Assembly (NCBI GenBank): GCA_017461605.1
Contig: JAFTXN010000004.1
Coordinates: 19,853 to 83,852, forward strand
Direction: 5' to 3'
Source: Bacteroidaceae bacterium
GTDB taxonomy: Bacteria > Bacteroidota > Bacteroidia > Bacteroidales > Bacteroidaceae
DNA: 64,000 nt
Every line of letters begins with the position of its first letter. The stretch's first letter is position 1. Shown here piece by piece: positions 53,426 through 61,241 of this stretch. The position numbers and the translations under genes were made by a program. The notes beneath the pieces were generated by a model. That model was not told where the DNA came from. It saw only the letters and a list, made by a program, of their open reading frames with translations, and made no database searches.

Positions 53426-54766
53426 ATGAAAAGGGACAGTATAGACTTTGAGCATGAAGACGTAATGACACTCTTCCGACGCATACTCCTCCCCACCCTG
53501 CTCGGTTCGTTGGCCATCTCTGCGATGACGACGATCGACGGCATCTTTGTGGGCCATGGCGTGGGAGCAGAAGGTGTGGCTGCGGTCAACATCACGGTGC
53601 CGATGTACATGGTGATGTCCGGACTCGGTCTGATGATGGGTGCCGGCTGCTCGGTGGTGTCCTCCATCCACATGGCACGACAGCAACTGAAGGCCGCACG
53701 TCTCAACATCACACAGGCCATACTGACGGCCTCGCTTTGCACAATTCCCGTCGCAGCGATTGTCATGCTATACCCCGAGCACACGGCGCGCTTCCTGGGG
53801 GCCTCGCCCACCCTCTTGCCGCAGGTAACCGACTATCTGATGTGGATCATGCCCAGCTTCCTTTTCGAAATGTGGTCCATGATTGGACTCTTCGTAATTC
53901 GCCTTGACGGTGCTCCTCGCTACGCCATGTGGTGCAACGTGGTGCCTGCCATCCTCAACGTAGTGCTTGACTGGTTCTTCATCATCCACCTGGACATGGG
54001 TGTCGAGGGAGCAGCCATCGCCACATCGGTTTGTATCATCTTCGGCGGACTGATGGCCATGTGCTACCTGCTCTTCGCAGCTCGCCGCCTGCGATTGCTG
54101 TTGCCCAAAATCAGCCGGAAAAGCCTGCAACTATCCGTGCGCAACATTGGCTATCAGTGTCGCATAGGGTTTTCCACCCTGCTGGGCGAACTCACATTGG
54201 CCGTCTTCATCTTTGTAGGCAATTGGCAATTCATGCGATACCTGGGCGATGCCGGTGTCGGTGCTTTCGGCATTGCCTGCTATTACACCCCGTTTTTCTT
54301 CATGATAGGCAACTCGATTGCACAGTCGGCGCAGCCCATCCTCAGCTACAACTACGGAGCAAATCGCTGGCACCTGGTGCAACGCACGCGCCGACTGCTA
54401 CTCTCCACCTCCGTTGCCTTTGGTTGTGTTATCTCTTTGTTATTTCTTCTCACCCCAAGGGCACTCGTCGGCCTCTTTATCACACCACACAGCACAGCCG
54501 GAGCAATTGCCATCGAGGGCTTCCCATTGTTCGGTCTCGGCATTGTGTGTTTCATCCTCAATGTGGCACTGACCGGCTACCTGCAGAGCATCGAGCGCGT
54601 ACGGATGTCCATCCTGTGCGTGGCGCTCCGCGGCTTCGCTCTCCTCATCCCATGCTTCGTGCTGCTTCCTCTCGTTTGGGGCTCACAAGGCATCTGGTTG
54701 GCCATGCCCCTGGCCGAAACTGCCACCCTGGCCATCGTTGCCATTCTGCTACGCAGGCAACGATAA
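53426..54766 (+). CDS. MATE family efflux transporter
   Basis: A 446-residue membrane protein with about 12 hydrophobic segments. The N-terminal TLLGSLAISAMTTIDGIFVGHGVG and the second-half SAQPILSYNYGANRW match the MATE family. It is a different subgroup from the transporter at 10219 (low visible identity). Substrate unknown. It is monocistronic after the mrp terminator and is followed by a repeat-rich gap. Confidence 0.88.
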   Translation: MKRDSIDFEHEDVMTLFRRILLPTLLGSLAISAMTTIDGIFVGHGVGAEGVAAVNITVPMYMVMSGLGLMMGAGCSVVSSIHMARQQLKAARLNITQAILTASLCTIPVAAIVMLYPEHTARFLGASPTLLPQVTDYLMWIMPSFLFEMWSMIGLFVIRLDGAPRYAMWCNVVPAILNVVLDWFFIIHLDMGVEGAAIATSVCIIFGGLMAMCYLLFAARRLRLLLPKISRKSLQLSVRNIGYQCRIGFSTLLGELTLAVFIFVGNWQFMRYLGDAGVGAFGIACYYTPFFFMIGNSIAQSAQPILSYNYGANRWHLVQRTRRLLLSTSVAFGCVISLLFLLTPRALVGLFITPHSTAGAIAIEGFPLFGLGIVCFILNVALTGYLQSIERVRMSILCVALRGFALLIPCFVLLPLVWGSQGIWLAMPLAETATLAIVAILLRRQR

Positions 54767-54848
54767 ACGGACGGAAGGGAAGCCCGAAATAACGGCAGCA
54801 CGCCGTCCACGCTTCGTTCCGGAAGCCGCATGCCATCCGGCTATTTCA

Positions 54849-54907
54849 CGCAGTGCTTGCAGAAAATTCTACAAGGCGTTTAGAATTTTCTGCAAGCACT
54901 GCAGATT
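54849..54907. repeat. Intergenic palindromic repeat, copy 10 (two cores)
   Basis: One inverted core (CGCAGTGCTTGCAG), ACAAGGCGTTTAGAATTTTC, then a direct CTGCAAGCACTGCAG core. It lies in the 346-bp gap between convergent MATE and GH36-like genes; nothing else is seen there except the terminator. Confidence 0.8.
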
Positions 54908-55047
54908 TTCCTGCAAAGCCTGCCGATTTTCTCACCTTGTTTTCCCAAACATCTTGCATGGGAAACGAGCTTCAGAATTAGGTTTCTCAACCTTCTCCAC
55001 ACCTGTTCTCCAAACGGCGAACGCCTCTGCACAGTCCGATAATTGAC

Positions 55048-55090
55048 AAAAAAAATCCCTCCTGCCGCGACAAGACGACAGGAGGGATTT
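55048..55090 (-). terminator. Terminator of the GH36-like gene
   Basis: Stem AAATCCCTCCTG/CAGGAGGGATTT (55053-55064 with 55079-55090). The A run at 55048-55055 gives a U tract on the minus strand. Confidence 0.85.
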
Positions 55091-55112
55091 CGTTGATGTA
55101 TGTCTGCGATGC

Positions 55113-58100
55113 TTAACGCAGCACTTTCTTGTTGTTGATGATGTAGACGCCCTTGGCAGGTGCCGCCGTGAGCTTGCGACCGGAGAGGTCATAGATCACA
55201 GTTTTACCCTCGCCCTGCGCATCAACACCGACAATGCCCGAAGGCTCTGTTACGCGTAGCGTGGCATCGACAATGCTACCACCATTGGCCAAGAAACCGT
55301 TGGCACCGGTGCAAGTGCCATCCGCTGCCACCTGGCCACCCGGATCAATGCTGTTCCAGTCCATCTTGAAACGGATGCGATAGTCGCCCGGCTCTGTCGG
55401 TGCCGTAAACGAAGGCAGCACCATCGTGTTGCGTGCGCTACCCGTAAGCGACTCGCCTGCGGAGTTGACTCCACCATTTGCATCATCGTTGAAGTTTCCT
55501 GTGTAGAAACTGAACGAAACGACGTCAGTGCCGCTCTGGTCCTTTGAACCCTCTACGAAAGAGAACTGCTGGTCGCCGTCAAAATCGATATACACGTAGG
55601 CATTGGTCCATCCGCCCTGACGATCGATGACCGCAGTAAGCTTGGAACCGGCGGCACAAGTCAGCAAGCAATCTGCATCATCCGACTTATCCAGATAAGG
55701 CTTCGGCGAACCCACGGTGATAACCTGTGCTTCTCCACCCTCTTCGGTCAATTTGATGGTCTTGATGTAGCGATCGCTACGTGTAGCATTTGTACTCTTG
55801 TCAAAGTTAGTAGCATAGGGTTCCACCATTTTGGGAGTTACCTTAATGGTGATGGTAGCTGTTACACCCGAGCCATCGGTAGCTGCAGCTGTGAGTGTAA
55901 CTTCACCCTCGGCCACCGGCTTCACAAGACCACCGGACACCACTGCCACACTCTCATCGCTACTGCTCCACACCAAGACGGGGAACGTAGCTTCTGCGGG
56001 ATTGACTTTGGCCTTAATGACCATCGTTTTGTTGAGTGCAACGCTGTTGTCCTGATTCTCAGCTGTGAGCGCAATGCTCTGCACGGGAACAATGGTTGCG
56101 CTCGCGTCGATTCCATCGAAGCAATACAAGCTGCTACCCGGCAACTTCACGGTGATAGCCGCGTCGATATCGATGGCTTCGCCCTCAGTGAGGCCTTCGA
56201 GCTTGGCTTGCACACCAAACGAACTGCGCAGAATGATGCTGCCCTTCACGTTGGCAGGAATGTTGAGTGCTTCACGCAAAGTGAAAGTATATGTCTTGGC
56301 AGTGTTCGCACCATTGCGGAGCGCGAGAGTGGACTTTGTACCGTTCCAAGAAGCCCAACCATAAACGTTGGCCTTGCTGCCGTCCCACGGACTGCCGCCT
56401 ACCCAGTGTGCATCGGGCAGTACGTCTGCATTGCGTTTCTGCCAAGCAATACACTCGGCGATGTCAGCCCAGAGACGTCCGTTCTCAATGCTGTTCAACA
56501 AAGCATAGTCGCTGTAGAGTTCCACCATGCCCGAGCCGCAGACGAAGGCACAACGCAACTCGCGGAGCACAGCATCGTAACTCATATTCTTGCTGACAGA
56601 ACCGAAGCTTGTGAGAATGAACCCGTGCGTCATAACCGTATTGATGGGACAGATAGGCGAGTTGCTCACATAGTTCTGATAGACGAGGCGGTCGCGGTAA
56701 GTGATCCAGCGCTCGCGGTCAATGTTGTTGCTGCCCGAAACTTCGCCGTAGTCGTTCTCTTGACGCCAAGTGGCATCTGAGATTTGGTACCAGAAGGGGC
56801 TGGCCCACGTTCCTACCGTGGTGTTGAAGAAAATGTCCTCACGCAATTCTTCACGCACAAAGCGTTCCAAACGGATGATGCCTTCAGCGTTCTCGTTACC
56901 GGTATCACCGGCATCGGGACCTGTGGCAGAGAATTGCGCAGAGATGCCGTCAAACTTGAAGAAGCGATAATCGCCTTGGTTCTTCACCAAATTGGTTGCC
57001 GCATCCTTGAAGGCTTGATAGTAAGCGGGGTTCGAAAGTTGCATTCCGCCCTTGCCGTTCCAGTAAGCACGACGATAGTTTCCACTCTGGCCGTATCCGC
57101 CCACCGGGCCGAGCCATGCACCTACGCCTGAGCCCATCTCTTCGGCCAACGCGGTCATGTCGCGCATCTCGTTGGGGAAACCGCTATGGAAAGTCCAAGG
57201 TCCATAATTATCCCAACCATCGTCGATAACGAAAGCCACGACGCTCTCATCGTAACGATCGTAGAAATCGGTGCGCCAGTGCTTGATGACATCTACGATA
57301 TCCTCTGACGTAAAGTTGGTGTGCTCGCTGCCGGGTGCAGCATTGTTACGGTTGATATTAAGTTCGTACCAGCTGTTATAGTGTGGGAATGCGCGCCAAG
57401 GCACAGCACGTTCGCGTTCTGAATAAGCAAGGAAGGAGCGGCGCTTCTGCGTTTTGTGAATATCGGCGTCGGCCTCAGCTCCATCCTGTGCCACGAGACC
57501 AACCACAGCAGCCACTTTCCAGTTTTCGCCCTTGGCGAGGGTAGTATTGCGGCTCCACAATCCCTGAATGCCCACGATGTCAGCGTTTACCACAACGCCT
57601 TCCTTGGCTGTATAAACCTGAGTCGTCATTTTGCTGGAGGCTGTGATGGCTTCCGTCTTGTTCTCCACCAAAGCGCGGATACTGAATGTGCCGTCGTAGG
57701 GTGCAACGAAGGCAAACGTGTTGTTGCTGTGCAGTGTGCCGGAGTAGCCGCTGTGATAATCGCTGGCAGCAATAGCACCATTGGCATCAATCAAGTCAAC
57801 ACCGGCAAAGTTCAGACGATTTGAGCCGGAGGAGTATTTCACCTCCACAAGCACTTTCTGATCTTTCTTCAGCTCTACGCCGGTTTGTGTGTAGGCATAG
57901 ATATTGGGATAATCCACTCCGACGGCTTCGACAACGCGGTCGGGAACTTCTGCTTCAGCCACCTGTTTCCACGAATCGGCTGTCAGCGAAATGGCATCGT
58001 ATGTGTGCGTCAGGTTCCAATTGTCTTCTTCTCCTGTAGCGCCTCCCACGGTGTTGTAAGCCGTCGGAGTTTCGAGGCCGGCAAATATCTTGTTGCTCAT

Positions 58101-59390
58101 AAGCACTGCACCGCGCGTGTTACCCACTACGGCAGGTGTTGAACCCGCTGCCTTGGTGTCTACATTGTACATCATCGGAATGACATTGTACATATCGACA
58201 TCGTCGACGCCTTCCAATTCCATTTCAGTGCGCAGATAATGGCTGCCATCGCGCAACACGGCTCGCCAGGTGATTTTCACCAATGCTTCTTTGTAGGTGT
58301 ACTCGTAGTGAGCCACCAGCTGCTTACCGGCAAAGTGTTCTGCACCGCCTACAGCCTCTGCATTGGCCACGAGATCCTCTACGGCGACATCCTTAAGCGT
58401 CATGCCCGAGGCAGGAACGTTGGTACCGGCGCCAAAAGCCACGCTGAAAATTTCGGTACCGGCCACAAGATTCATGGCATTCGAACCGGCAAAATAGATT
58501 GCGTCGCCCAGTTTCATGAAGCTGGCTGCCAGCACGTTGTTACTCAAGGTGTAAACACCGTCGGCCTCTTCACATTTCGCCGCGCCCACTGCCGTCTGTT
58601 GAGCGGGGTATACCACGGCATTGGTATAGGCTGCACATTCGGGCTGCTTGGGAAGCGTTGCAAAGTAAACCTTGATGGTGCCTTCGGCATCGTTGACAGC
58701 CACCGCAGCAAACTGACCTTCGGGAGCCACAACGGTGATATCATTTTTCGACACCGAACCTTCAACTGTGTAAGTGTCGCCATCAGCATAGGTCTCCGAA
58801 CCTATCTTAATGGTATTACCACCGGGAATACTGATAGTATAGGTCCGCTCTTCGATTACCACTTCTGCAAATGTCCAGCGGCTTCCGGCATCGGCCGAAC
58901 CGGCATCCTGCCAAAGTCCCAGGGTATTGGTACCATCGTATGGGTTACCGTCGATTCCCTGATACCAGTTCAGGTATTTGTCGTTGCTGCCGGAGGTGGT
59001 GTATGGACGGATTTCATACAAATCGCCGGAGTAATTAGTTACCTTGAAATAAGACTTCGCGTTCTGCGTGTCCGACATTTTCACGAAATTCTTACCATTG
59101 TTGTAACTTGCGGCCTGCGTGTAGGTAAGCCACTTTTTGGCGCTATGACTATAGATATAGTACGCACCGGTTTTGCCTTCCACCGCGTAGAAAGCAAACA
59201 AGCCATAGTTTTCGGCTGTTTGCGTCGGAGCTGTCAGTCCATTGGAGTAAGCTCCATTGCCATTCACCATCGTATAGACGTGCTCGGGCCTGCCGACATC
59301 CGGCATGGTGCTCGACACCTCTATCTTGTCAGCCTGCATCTGCGCCACGGCGCACAGCAGAACCGCAATCAGAGAAAAAAACTTTTTCAT
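55113..59390 (-). CDS. Large secreted GH36-like glycosidase, multidomain
   Basis: A 1425-residue exported protein. Signal peptide 1-20; a trefoil-like module (about 35-175); a beta-sandwich supersandwich-like region (about 270-650); then a TIM-barrel-like part with VIDDGWD (Asp723-Asp724) and FKFDG (Asp814), reminiscent of GH27/GH36 where the KxD-type Asp is the nucleophile. A BIG2 domain (about 1090-1175), a GEVED domain (about 1225-1370) and the tail DLSGRKLT ... KGVYIINNKKVLR follow. It is probably an alpha-galactosidase- or alpha-N-acetylgalactosaminidase-like enzyme; the exact family is uncertain. Confidence 0.72.
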   Translation of the reverse strand: MKKFFSLIAVLLCAVAQMQADKIEVSSTMPDVGRPEHVYTMVNGNGAYSNGLTAPTQTAENYGLFAFYAVEGKTGAYYIYSHSAKKWLTYTQAASYNNGKNFVKMSDTQNAKSYFKVTNYSGDLYEIRPYTTSGSNDKYLNWYQGIDGNPYDGTNTLGLWQDAGSADAGSRWTFAEVVIEERTYTISIPGGNTIKIGSETYADGDTYTVEGSVSKNDITVVAPEGQFAAVAVNDAEGTIKVYFATLPKQPECAAYTNAVVYPAQQTAVGAAKCEEADGVYTLSNNVLAASFMKLGDAIYFAGSNAMNLVAGTEIFSVAFGAGTNVPASGMTLKDVAVEDLVANAEAVGGAEHFAGKQLVAHYEYTYKEALVKITWRAVLRDGSHYLRTEMELEGVDDVDMYNVIPMMYNVDTKAAGSTPAVVGNTRGAVLMSNKIFAGLETPTAYNTVGGATGEEDNWNLTHTYDAISLTADSWKQVAEAEVPDRVVEAVGVDYPNIYAYTQTGVELKKDQKVLVEVKYSSGSNRLNFAGVDLIDANGAIAASDYHSGYSGTLHSNNTFAFVAPYDGTFSIRALVENKTEAITASSKMTTQVYTAKEGVVVNADIVGIQGLWSRNTTLAKGENWKVAAVVGLVAQDGAEADADIHKTQKRRSFLAYSERERAVPWRAFPHYNSWYELNINRNNAAPGSEHTNFTSEDIVDVIKHWRTDFYDRYDESVVAFVIDDGWDNYGPWTFHSGFPNEMRDMTALAEEMGSGVGAWLGPVGGYGQSGNYRRAYWNGKGGMQLSNPAYYQAFKDAATNLVKNQGDYRFFKFDGISAQFSATGPDAGDTGNENAEGIIRLERFVREELREDIFFNTTVGTWASPFWYQISDATWRQENDYGEVSGSNNIDRERWITYRDRLVYQNYVSNSPICPINTVMTHGFILTSFGSVSKNMSYDAVLRELRCAFVCGSGMVELYSDYALLNSIENGRLWADIAECIAWQKRNADVLPDAHWVGGSPWDGSKANVYGWASWNGTKSTLALRNGANTAKTYTFTLREALNIPANVKGSIILRSSFGVQAKLEGLTEGEAIDIDAAITVKLPGSSLYCFDGIDASATIVPVQSIALTAENQDNSVALNKTMVIKAKVNPAEATFPVLVWSSSDESVAVVSGGLVKPVAEGEVTLTAAATDGSGVTATITIKVTPKMVEPYATNFDKSTNATRSDRYIKTIKLTEEGGEAQVITVGSPKPYLDKSDDADCLLTCAAGSKLTAVIDRQGGWTNAYVYIDFDGDQQFSFVEGSKDQSGTDVVSFSFYTGNFNDDANGGVNSAGESLTGSARNTMVLPSFTAPTEPGDYRIRFKMDWNSIDPGGQVAADGTCTGANGFLANGGSIVDATLRVTEPSGIVGVDAQGEGKTVIYDLSGRKLTAAPAKGVYIINNKKVLR

Positions 59391-59512
59391 TTGATTTGTG
59401 ATTTAAGTATTAGTTAGATATGATTTTCCAACCTGCAAAGAAAAAAAAAAAAAACGACCCTCGCAAGAAATCGAACAGACAACCGGAACTTTGGCCCCGC
59501 AAGCTCCGTTTT

Positions 59513-59570
59513 CTGCAGTGCTTGCAGAATTTTCTAAACGCCTTGCAGAATTTTCTGCAAGCACTGCAGA
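59513..59570. repeat. Intergenic palindromic repeat, copy 11 (two cores)
   Basis: Inverted core CTGCAGTGCTTGCAG, AATTTTCTAAACGCCTTGC, then direct core CTGCAAGCACTGCAG. It lies in the 502-bp gap between the GH36-like gene and the integrase. Confidence 0.8.
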
Positions 59571-59671
59571 TTTCCGCCACTCCCAAGGGGGCATCGAAGC
59601 ATGCCGGCCTATGGCCTGCACAAGCTCCCTCCCGTTCTCCCGATGCTCACCAAGAGCCTGCGCGAAGGCAC

Positions 59672-59720
59672 AAAAAAAGCCGGAACTCATCATTGAAAAT
59701 CAATAACTTGTTCCGGCTTT
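59672..59720 (-). terminator. Minus-strand terminator at the left edge of the element
   Basis: An 11-bp stem (59676-59686 with 59710-59720) with an inner ATTGA/TCAAT pairing; the A run 59672-59678 is a U tract on the minus strand. No minus-strand gene is left immediately upstream of it. Confidence 0.7.
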
Positions 59721-59750
59721 GCGGAGAGGGAGGCTCCAGAACCTACGCTT
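59721..59750 (-). other. tRNA-3'-end-like sequence, candidate attachment site
   Basis: On the minus strand this ends in CCTCCCTCTCCGC, like the 3' end of a Ser tRNA, and contains GGTTC at the spacing expected for a T arm; the T stem does not pair well. It is followed directly by the minus-strand terminator and lies about 140 bp from the integrase gene. This would fit a displaced tRNA 3' fragment at an element junction. Confidence 0.3.
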
Positions 59751-59834
59751 TCAGAAAATATCATAAAATTGCAAATCACTGATAATCATATATTATCTAC
59801 AATGAAGAGTAAATCTAAATCTTTCTAAATGCCT

Positions 59835-59890
59835 TTTGCTATTTCAATTTTTGGGTGTATATTTGGGTGTAGAATTTCAAACACACCCAA
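59835..59890 (+). promoter_or_regulatory. Integrase promoter with TTTGGGTGT repeats
   Basis: TTTG at 59835-59838, exactly 19 bases, TATATTTG at 59858-59865; predicted start near 59870. Two direct TTTGGGTGTA copies (59850-59859 and 59862-59871) overlap the promoter and an inverted copy (ACACCCAA) ends at 59890. These may bind the integrase, an excisionase or a repressor. Confidence 0.65.
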
Positions 59891-59892
59891 TT

Positions 59893-61176
59893 ATGAATAT
59901 CAAACGTAACATCATTTTTGCATTGGAGAGCCGGAAGAAGAACGGTGTGCCAATCGTAGAGAACGTGCCTATCCGTATGCGTGTCATATACGCAAGCCAA
60001 CGCATCGAGTTTACAACAGGCTACCGGATTGACGTGGCCAAATGGGATGCCGACAAACAACGGGTAAAGAACGGATGCACCAACAAGCTGAAACAAAGCG
60101 CATCCGAAATCAATGCAGACTTGCTGAAATACTATGCCGAAATGCAAAACGTGTTCAAGGAGTTTGAGGTGCAGGAAACCATACCTACCACCCAGCAGCT
60201 AAAGGATGCGTTCAATCTGCGGATGAAAGACAGCAGTGGAGAACAACAGGAAGAAACGCAGATTAGTTTTTGGGAAGTGTTCGATGAGTTTGTAAAAGAG
60301 TGTGGCAACCAGAATAATTGGACGGCATCCACCTATGAGAAATTTGCAGCGGTAAGAAATCACATCAAAGAGTTCAAGGAGGATGTAACCTTTGAATACT
60401 TCAACGAATTCGGGCTAAACGAGTATGTCAATTTCTTGCGTGACAAAAAGGACATGAGAAACAGCACCATCGGTAAACAAATGGGATTTCTCAAATGGTT
60501 CCTGCGTTGGAGCTTCAAAAAAGGGCATAATCAGAACATTGCATACGACGCATTCAAGCCCAAATTGAAAACAACCCCTAAAAAGGTAATATTCCTGACA
60601 TGGGATGAACTGAACAAGCTGAAAGATTATCAAATACCGCATGACAAGCAGTATTTGGAACGTGTCAGGGATGTCTTTCTGTTCTGTTGCTTCACGAGCT
60701 TACGATATTCGGATGTTCGTAACCTTAAAAGAAGTGATATTAAGCCCGACCACATTGAAGTCACCACAGTCAAGACTGCGGACAGCCTGATAATCGAACT
60801 GAACGACCACAGCAAAGCCATTCTTGAAAAATACAAGGATGTTCATTTTGAGAACCACATGGCATTGCCCGTCATCAGCAATCAGAAGATGAACGATTAT
60901 CTGAAAGAACTGGGTGAACTGGCAGAAATCAACGAACCTGTACGGGAAACCTACTACAAGGGAAATGAGCGCATAGATGAAGTCACACCCAAATACGCAT
61001 TGTTAAGTACCCATGCCGGAAGAAAGACTTTCATCTGTAATGCGTTGGCACTCGGAATTCCGGCACCGGTGGTCATGAAATGGACGGGACACAGCGACTA
61101 TAAAGCCATGAAACCCTATATTGACATAGCGGATGACATCAGGGCAAACGCCATGAACAAGTTTAATCAACTATAA
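59893..61176 (+). CDS. Tyrosine recombinase (integrase)
   Basis: A 427-residue site-specific recombinase of the Bacteroidetes phage_int_SAM type. An arm-binding N-terminal domain (about 1-95) and SAM-like core-binding domain (about 120-215) precede the catalytic domain. Catalytic residues are Arg271 (SLRYSD), His374 and Arg377 (HAGRKTF), His400 (GHSDYK) and Tyr409. The start at 59893 is set by the promoter at 59835-59865; an earlier ATG at 59836 lies inside the promoter. It presumably integrates and excises the element at its attachment site. Confidence 0.93.
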   Translation: MNIKRNIIFALESRKKNGVPIVENVPIRMRVIYASQRIEFTTGYRIDVAKWDADKQRVKNGCTNKLKQSASEINADLLKYYAEMQNVFKEFEVQETIPTTQQLKDAFNLRMKDSSGEQQEETQISFWEVFDEFVKECGNQNNWTASTYEKFAAVRNHIKEFKEDVTFEYFNEFGLNEYVNFLRDKKDMRNSTIGKQMGFLKWFLRWSFKKGHNQNIAYDAFKPKLKTTPKKVIFLTWDELNKLKDYQIPHDKQYLERVRDVFLFCCFTSLRYSDVRNLKRSDIKPDHIEVTTVKTADSLIIELNDHSKAILEKYKDVHFENHMALPVISNQKMNDYLKELGELAEINEPVRETYYKGNERIDEVTPKYALLSTHAGRKTFICNALALGIPAPVVMKWTGHSDYKAMKPYIDIADDIRANAMNKFNQL

Positions 61177-61213
61177 AAGTATCAATTAGTTTCATGGATC
61201 ACCACCATTGAAT

Positions 61214-61226
61214 TATATTTGTATTC
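61214..61226 (+). promoter_or_regulatory. Promoter -7 element for DUF1016 gene
   Basis: TATATTTG at 61214-61221 matches TAnnTTTG; predicted start near 61226, leader of about 16 nt. The two downstream genes would form a separate unit from the integrase. Confidence 0.55.
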
Positions 61227-61241
61227 TGAAAATATCACAAG

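Noticed and set aside
59711-59735. CTnDOT-type attachment core (GTAnnTTTGC)
   Set aside because: TTTGC is present at 59718-59722, but the preceding bases do not fit the core pattern.
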